Source of the DNA: Jannaschia sp. W003
GTDB taxonomy: Bacteria; Pseudomonadota; Alphaproteobacteria; Rhodobacterales; Rhodobacteraceae
DNA: 64,000 nucleotides
Direction of reading: 5' to 3'
Assembly: GCF_025144335.1 (NCBI RefSeq)
Contig: NZ_CP083539.1
Coordinates: 1,365,501 to 1,429,500 of the forward strand
The notes under the pieces are model-generated. The model was not told where the DNA came from. It did no database searches and was given only the letters and a program-made list of their open reading frames with translations. This document shows positions 60,300 to 64,000 of this stretch, piece by piece. Every line of letters begins with the position of its first letter. The first letter of the stretch is position 1. The translations under genes were made by a program, and so were the position numbers.

Positions 60300-61589
60300 C
60301 TAGCGCTGGCGGATGCGGTCGCCCAGGGCCGCGGCGGCCAGCCCCGCGGTGGCGGCGAGCCCGCCGATCCAGCGCCCGCCGGGCAGGGCGGGCACGGGCA
60401 GGGCGGCCATGGCGCGGAAACGCTCGCGTTCGCCCTCCAGCGCCTCGGCGACGAGCTTGCCGAAGAGGGCCGACAGGGCCAGCCCGTGGCCCGAGTAGCC
60501 GCCCGCCGCGAAGAGGCCGGGCGAGATCTCGGCGAGGTAGGGCAGGCGCGTCGCGGTGACCGCGAGGGTGCCGCCCCAGTGGAAGGGCAGGGGCGCGTCC
60601 CGCAAGCTGGGATAGACCCGCGCGAGGTTCGAGCGCACGCGCCCCTCGATGTCGCGCGGGAAGCGGCGGCCGTAGCTCTCGCCGCCGCCGTAGACGAGCG
60701 TGCCGTCGACGGTCTGGTGGAAATAGTTCACCACGAAGCGCCCGTCGGCCACGGCGAGGGGGCGGCGCATGGGGGCCGCATCCCCGAGCGGCTCGGTGGC
60801 GGCGATGTAGTTGTTGATGGGCAGCGCGCGCCGGGCGAGGCGGCCCACGGCGTGGGCGCTGTAGCCGTTGGTGGCGTGGAGCACCGCGCCCGCGCGCACC
60901 GTGGCCGCGCCGGTGCGCACGCGGTGGGGGCCGACGGCGTGGACCTCGGAGCCTTCGTGGATCGTGACGCCCGCCGCCACGCAGGCCCGCGCGAGGCCGA
61001 GCACGTAGGCGAGCGGGTTGCAGAAGCCCCCGTCCTCGTGGAGCACGCCGCCCGCGTAGGCCTCCGAGCCGATCAGGTCGGCGAGGGCGCCCCGGTCCAG
61101 GACGGCGTTCACGGCGCCGTAGTGGTCGCGCAGGTAGGCGGCCATGTCGCCGGCCTCGGCGAACTCGGCGGCGGTGAGGTCGGCGTGGACGAGGCCGGGG
61201 GTGTAGCCGGCCTCGGGGGCGTGGGCGGCGATCAGCGCGCGGGTGAGGTCGCCGGCCTCGGCGCAGAGATCCCAGACCCGGCGGGCGGCGGCGTGCCCCA
61301 GCCGCCGCTCGAGCCGGGGCTGGTCCCAGTTGAGGCCCCAGCCGATCTGTCCGCCGTTGCGCCCCGAGGCGCCCCAGCCGACGCGGTGCGCCTCGAGCAC
61401 CACGACGCGGCGTCCCGCCTGCGCCGCGTGGAGCGCCGCCGAGAGGCCGGTCAGCCCCGCGCCCACCACGCAGAGGTCCGCCTCCGTGTCCTCGCGCAGG
61501 GGCGCGAGGCGGGCGAGGGGGCGGGCGCGCGACGCGTAGAAGCTGGCGGGGTACTCGCCCCGCTCGCCGTTCGCGTGCAGCCAGCTCAT
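60300..61589 (-). CDS. puuB: FAD-dependent oxidoreductase, PuuB-like (gamma-glutamylputrescine oxidase)
   Basis: This 429-residue DAO-family flavoprotein has the dinucleotide motif LCVVGAGLTGLSAALHAAQA near residue 40, VGWGASGRNGGQIGWGLNWD after it, and a C-terminal AAGGYSGHGLALSALFGKLV, the pattern of PuuB/OrdL enzymes. It would oxidise gamma-glutamyl-putrescine or a related glutamylated amine. The ATG overlaps the stop of the glutamine-synthetase-like gene (ATGA), so it is second in a PuuA-PuuB pair. The substrate could differ. Confidence 0.88.
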   Translation of the reverse strand: MSWLHANGERGEYPASFYASRARPLARLAPLREDTEADLCVVGAGLTGLSAALHAAQAGRRVVVLEAHRVGWGASGRNGGQIGWGLNWDQPRLERRLGHAAARRVWDLCAEAGDLTRALIAAHAPEAGYTPGLVHADLTAAEFAEAGDMAAYLRDHYGAVNAVLDRGALADLIGSEAYAGGVLHEDGGFCNPLAYVLGLARACVAAGVTIHEGSEVHAVGPHRVRTGAATVRAGAVLHATNGYSAHAVGRLARRALPINNYIAATEPLGDAAPMRRPLAVADGRFVVNYFHQTVDGTLVYGGGESYGRRFPRDIEGRVRSNLARVYPSLRDAPLPFHWGGTLAVTATRLPYLAEISPGLFAAGGYSGHGLALSALFGKLVAEALEGERERFRAMAALPVPALPGGRWIGGLAATAGLAAAALGDRIRQR

Positions 61590-62947
61590 ACGTTCAGGAG
61601 CAGGTGCTCGCGCTCCCAGGGCGAGATGACCTGCAGGAAGGCCCCGTATTCCAGCCGCTTCACGGCGGCGTAGATCGAGGCGAAGCGGGGGTGTAGCACC
61701 TCGTGGATCTCGCTCGCGGCCTCGAAGCGGTCGAGTGCCTCGGACAGGTCGCGGGGGATGCCCTCCTGGCTCTCGTAGGCGTCGCCCGTGAACTGGGGCG
61801 CGGGGTCGATGCGGTTCACGAGGCCGAGGTAGCCGCAGGCGAGCGAGGCGGCGATGCCGAGGTAGGGGTTGCAGTCCATGCCGGCGATGCGGTTCTCGAC
61901 GCGGCGCGCGAAGGGCTCGGACACCGGCACGCGCAGGCCGGTGGTTCGGTTGTCGCGGCCCCATTCGAGGTTGATGGGCGCCGCGAAGTCCGGGACGTAG
62001 CGGCGGTAGCTGTTCACGTAAGGGGCGAGGAGGGCGATCACCTCCGGAAGGTGCCGCTGCATGCCGCCGATGAAGTGGAGGAAGCGCTCGGTCTCGAGGC
62101 CCTTCTCGTCCACGAAGATGTTGCGGCCCGTGGCGATGTCGACGACCGAGTGGTGGATGTGCATGGCCGAGCCCGGCTCGTCCTGGATCGGCTTGGCCAT
62201 GAAGGTCGCGTAGCAGTCGTGGCGCAGCGCGGCCTCGCGGATCATGCGCTTGTAGCAGAAGATCTCGTCGGCTAGGCGCACCGGGTCGCCGTGGCGCAGG
62301 TTCAGCTCGACCTGGCCCGAGCCGCCCTCCTGCAGGATGCCGTCGATCTCCAGGCCCATGGCCTCGGCGAAGTCGTAGATGTCGTCGATCACGCGGCCGT
62401 ACTCGTCGATCGCGGACATCGAGTAGGCCTGCCGCCCCGCGGCCCTCCGCCCCGAGCGGCCCATGGGCGGCTCGACCGGCTTGGCAGGGTCGATGTTGCG
62501 GGCCACGAGGTAGAATTCCATCTCGGGCGCCACCACGGGCTTCCAGCCGCGCGCCTCGTAGAGGCCGACCACGCGCTTGAGCACGTTGCGGGGGGCGGCG
62601 GGCACGGGCTCGCCGGACTGGTCGAACATGTCGTGGATGACCTGCACGGTCCAGTCGGCGGTCCAGGGGGCGGCGCGGGTGGCGGCCCAGTCGGGGCGCA
62701 GGATCATGTCGGGCTCGGTGAAGGCGGCGTCGCCGTCGTCGGCCCAGTCCCCGGTGATGGTCTGCTGGAAGATCGAGTTGGGCAGGTAGAAGTAGGGCTG
62801 CGTGGCGAACTTGGCGGCCGGCATGGCCTTGCCGCGGGCGATGCCCGAGAGGTCGGCCACCACGCACTCCACCTCGTCGAGGCGGCGCCCGTCCACGTAG
62901 TCGCGGGCGTGCTGGGGGGCGTGCTCCAGCCAGTCAGAGTGCGGCAT
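61586..62947 (-). CDS. puuA: glutamine synthetase-like gamma-glutamylpolyamine synthetase (PuuA-like)
   Basis: This 453-residue member of the glutamine synthetase fold has an N-terminal beta-grasp (VECVVADLSGIARGKAMPAA) and catalytic parts QDEPGSAMHIHHSVVD, GMDCNPYLGIAASLACGY and the ATP-site NRTTGLRVP. Its pairing with PuuB indicates gamma-glutamylation of putrescine or a similar amine rather than ammonia assimilation. Its start overlaps the upstream amidotransferase gene by 14 bases and its stop overlaps puuB. The operon thus reads amidotransferase, puuA, puuB. Confidence 0.9.
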   Translation of the reverse strand: MPHSDWLEHAPQHARDYVDGRRLDEVECVVADLSGIARGKAMPAAKFATQPYFYLPNSIFQQTITGDWADDGDAAFTEPDMILRPDWAATRAAPWTADWTVQVIHDMFDQSGEPVPAAPRNVLKRVVGLYEARGWKPVVAPEMEFYLVARNIDPAKPVEPPMGRSGRRAAGRQAYSMSAIDEYGRVIDDIYDFAEAMGLEIDGILQEGGSGQVELNLRHGDPVRLADEIFCYKRMIREAALRHDCYATFMAKPIQDEPGSAMHIHHSVVDIATGRNIFVDEKGLETERFLHFIGGMQRHLPEVIALLAPYVNSYRRYVPDFAAPINLEWGRDNRTTGLRVPVSEPFARRVENRIAGMDCNPYLGIAASLACGYLGLVNRIDPAPQFTGDAYESQEGIPRDLSEALDRFEAASEIHEVLHPRFASIYAAVKRLEYGAFLQVISPWEREHLLLNV

Positions 62948-63635
62948 GGAGCGACCTGTCGCGGAAGAACGCGGCGATGGCGCGCGCCACCCGGGGGGCG
63001 TCGGTGCCCTCGCCGGCGGCGGCGGTGCGCCGGGCGGCGTCCATCAGCTCGTCGGGGTAGGTGCCGGTGCCGGCGCGCGCGTCCACGTAGGCGCCGATCA
63101 GGGCGTCGCCGAACTCGGGGTGGGGCTGCGTGGTCCAGGCGGCACGGCCGTAGCCCAGGAAGGCGGTGGGGCAGTGGGCGTTGCCGCCCAGCACCTCGGC
63201 GCCCTCGGGCAGCTCCACCACCTGGTCCTGGTGCCAAGCGTTGAGGCGCAGGGGGCCGTCGCGGGTCTCGTAGGTCTGCTTGCCGATGGCCCAGCCGTGG
63301 GCGACCTTCTCGACCCGCCCGCCCAAGGCCTGGGCGACGATCTGGTGGCCGAAGCAGATGCCCACCACGGGCACGTCCGCCTCCACCACGCCCCGGATCA
63401 GCGCTTCCAGGGGCGGGATGAAGGGATGGTCCTCGTAGGCGCCGTGCTTCGAACCGGTGATGAGCCAGCCGTCGCATTCGGTGGGGCCCGCGGGCAGCTC
63501 CATGCCCTCCACGTCGTAGCGCTGGAACGCGAAGCCTTGGCCGGCGAGCAGGCGCTCGAACATCTGGGCGAAGTCGCCGTGCTGGGGCTGCACGGCGTCG
63601 GGTGCGTGGCCGGCCTCGAGGATGCCGATGCGCAT
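62934..63635 (-). CDS. class I glutamine amidotransferase-like protein
   Basis: This 233-residue triad amidotransferase has the nucleophile Cys in VVGICFGHQIVAQALGG and His/Glu in TTQPHPEFGD, so the active site looks complete. It is of the GuaA-like class I type, not the C26 PuuD hydrolase, although it occupies a PuuD-like place in the operon. It may hydrolyse gamma-glutamyl conjugates formed by PuuA; this is inferred from context. GGAGG lies four bases before ATG 63635. It is divergent from the CAP lipoprotein gene. Confidence 0.85.
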   Translation of the reverse strand: MRIGILEAGHAPDAVQPQHGDFAQMFERLLAGQGFAFQRYDVEGMELPAGPTECDGWLITGSKHGAYEDHPFIPPLEALIRGVVEADVPVVGICFGHQIVAQALGGRVEKVAHGWAIGKQTYETRDGPLRLNAWHQDQVVELPEGAEVLGGNAHCPTAFLGYGRAAWTTQPHPEFGDALIGAYVDARAGTGTYPDELMDAARRTAAAGEGTDAPRVARAIAAFFRDRSLHAAL

Positions 63636-63753
63636 GGAACCTCCGGAGAATGGAACCGGAGGACCGTATTCCCGGCACCTTCCCGCCGCAAGGCGGCCCC
63701 GGATGCGGGCGAGCCAGGAACCGATCCCGTTCCCGAGCCGTGCAGGAGCCGCC

Positions 63754-64000
63754 ATGACCCGTCTCGCCTTCGCCCCCCTCGCCATCGCCGCCGCGCTCGC
63801 GCTGTCGGCCTGCGGCGCGCCGCCCCCCCCTGGTCGTCACGATGGACGGCTCCACCGTGACCAGCGCCTCGCGCGGTCCCGTGGCGCCCGCCGCCCGTCC
63901 CGACGCCGCGAAGGCGCTGCGGCTGGCCTCGGAGGCGAGGCAGCGCCACGGCATGCCCGCGCTGCGCCACGACCCGCTGCTCGCGCGCGCGGCCGAGGGG
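63754..64000 (+). pseudogene. CAP-domain lipoprotein gene with a frameshift at a C8 run (3' partial)
   Basis: ATG 63754 opens a lipoprotein signal (LAFAPLAIAAALALSAC with lipid-anchor Cys20). After the C-run at 63823-63830 the frame reads GRHDGRLHRDQ and looks unnatural. In the +1 frame the sequence becomes LVVTMDGSTVTSASRGPVAP and then KALRLASEARQRHGMPALRH, the start of a CAP/SCP domain. Seven instead of eight C would join the two parts. This is either a phase-variable tract, a true pseudogene, or a base-calling error. GCAGGAGCC precedes the ATG. The gene continues past the window. Confidence 0.65.

Overview
This 64 kb window is very GC-rich, densely packed chromosomal DNA. Gene content and order point to an alphaproteobacterium of the Rhodobacterales: RpoH next to an RluD-type synthase, pyrB / hypothetical / dihydroorotase-like / plsY, divergent rsmE-ubiA, COQ9 next to rpsU, a stand-alone aa3 oxidase subunit IV, TrcR (DUF1013), plant-type GshA and ThyX. 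This is inferred from recalled family and synteny patterns, not from a search. Genes sit close together and many overlap by ATGA/GTGA junctions. No tRNA, rRNA, CRISPR array or insertion sequence was recognised. One structured RNA is clear: the SRP RNA ffs, between dnaX/DUF202 and serS.

Layout. 0-10 kb: the end of an rRNA pseudouridine synthase, heat-shock sigma factor rpoH, 99-bp palindromic repeats, an ArsR-SRPBCC pair, a DksA-type zinc-finger protein, a sugar-type oxidoreductase, an exported Dps, an amylosucrase-like GH13 enzyme, a class III aminotransferase, more 99-bp repeats and a HAD hydrolase. 10-19 kb: clpS-rsmC-SDR, an RND efflux pump with its adaptor, moaB, yghU, and a uracil-DNA glycosylase. 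19-24 kb: pyrB, a tail-anchored hypothetical, a metal-site-less dihydroorotase and plsY. 23-33 kb: gshA, a GNAT gene and rsmE facing ubiA, then an OmpA-type envelope protein with a small coiled-coil partner, a quinone oxidoreductase, COQ9, rpsU and oxidase subunit IV. 33-42 kb: MBL hydrolase and acyl-CoA dehydrogenase, sua5, yqgE, a DsbD N-domain protein, trcR, RNase T2 and a GGDEF-EAL protein. 41-51 kb: replication/repair and translation/secretion genes recR-ybaB-dps-dnaX, ffs, serS, yajC-secD-secF.

51-64 kb looks accessory. A VPLPA-CTERM protein and two paralogous pilin-like proteins surround a Mth938-like gene next to secF. gloA and thyX follow. Directly after the thyX stop codon is a strikingly AT-rich gene (YaaC-like), and beyond it lies a DksA/TraR gene that has lost its N-terminus. 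Then come a 1205-residue RTX repeat protein, a puuB-puuA-amidotransferase operon for gamma-glutamyl-polyamine use, and, running off the end, a CAP-domain lipoprotein whose frame is broken at a run of eight C.

The most useful leads are the AT-rich insertion at thyX and its truncated neighbour, the C8 tract in the CAP lipoprotein gene, the constant-length 99-bp repeats, the hairpin in the rpoH leader, the recurring hairpin-plus-CGAGGTATTT element, and several enzymes that lack expected active-site residues (dihydroorotase, SDR, uracil-DNA glycosylase).
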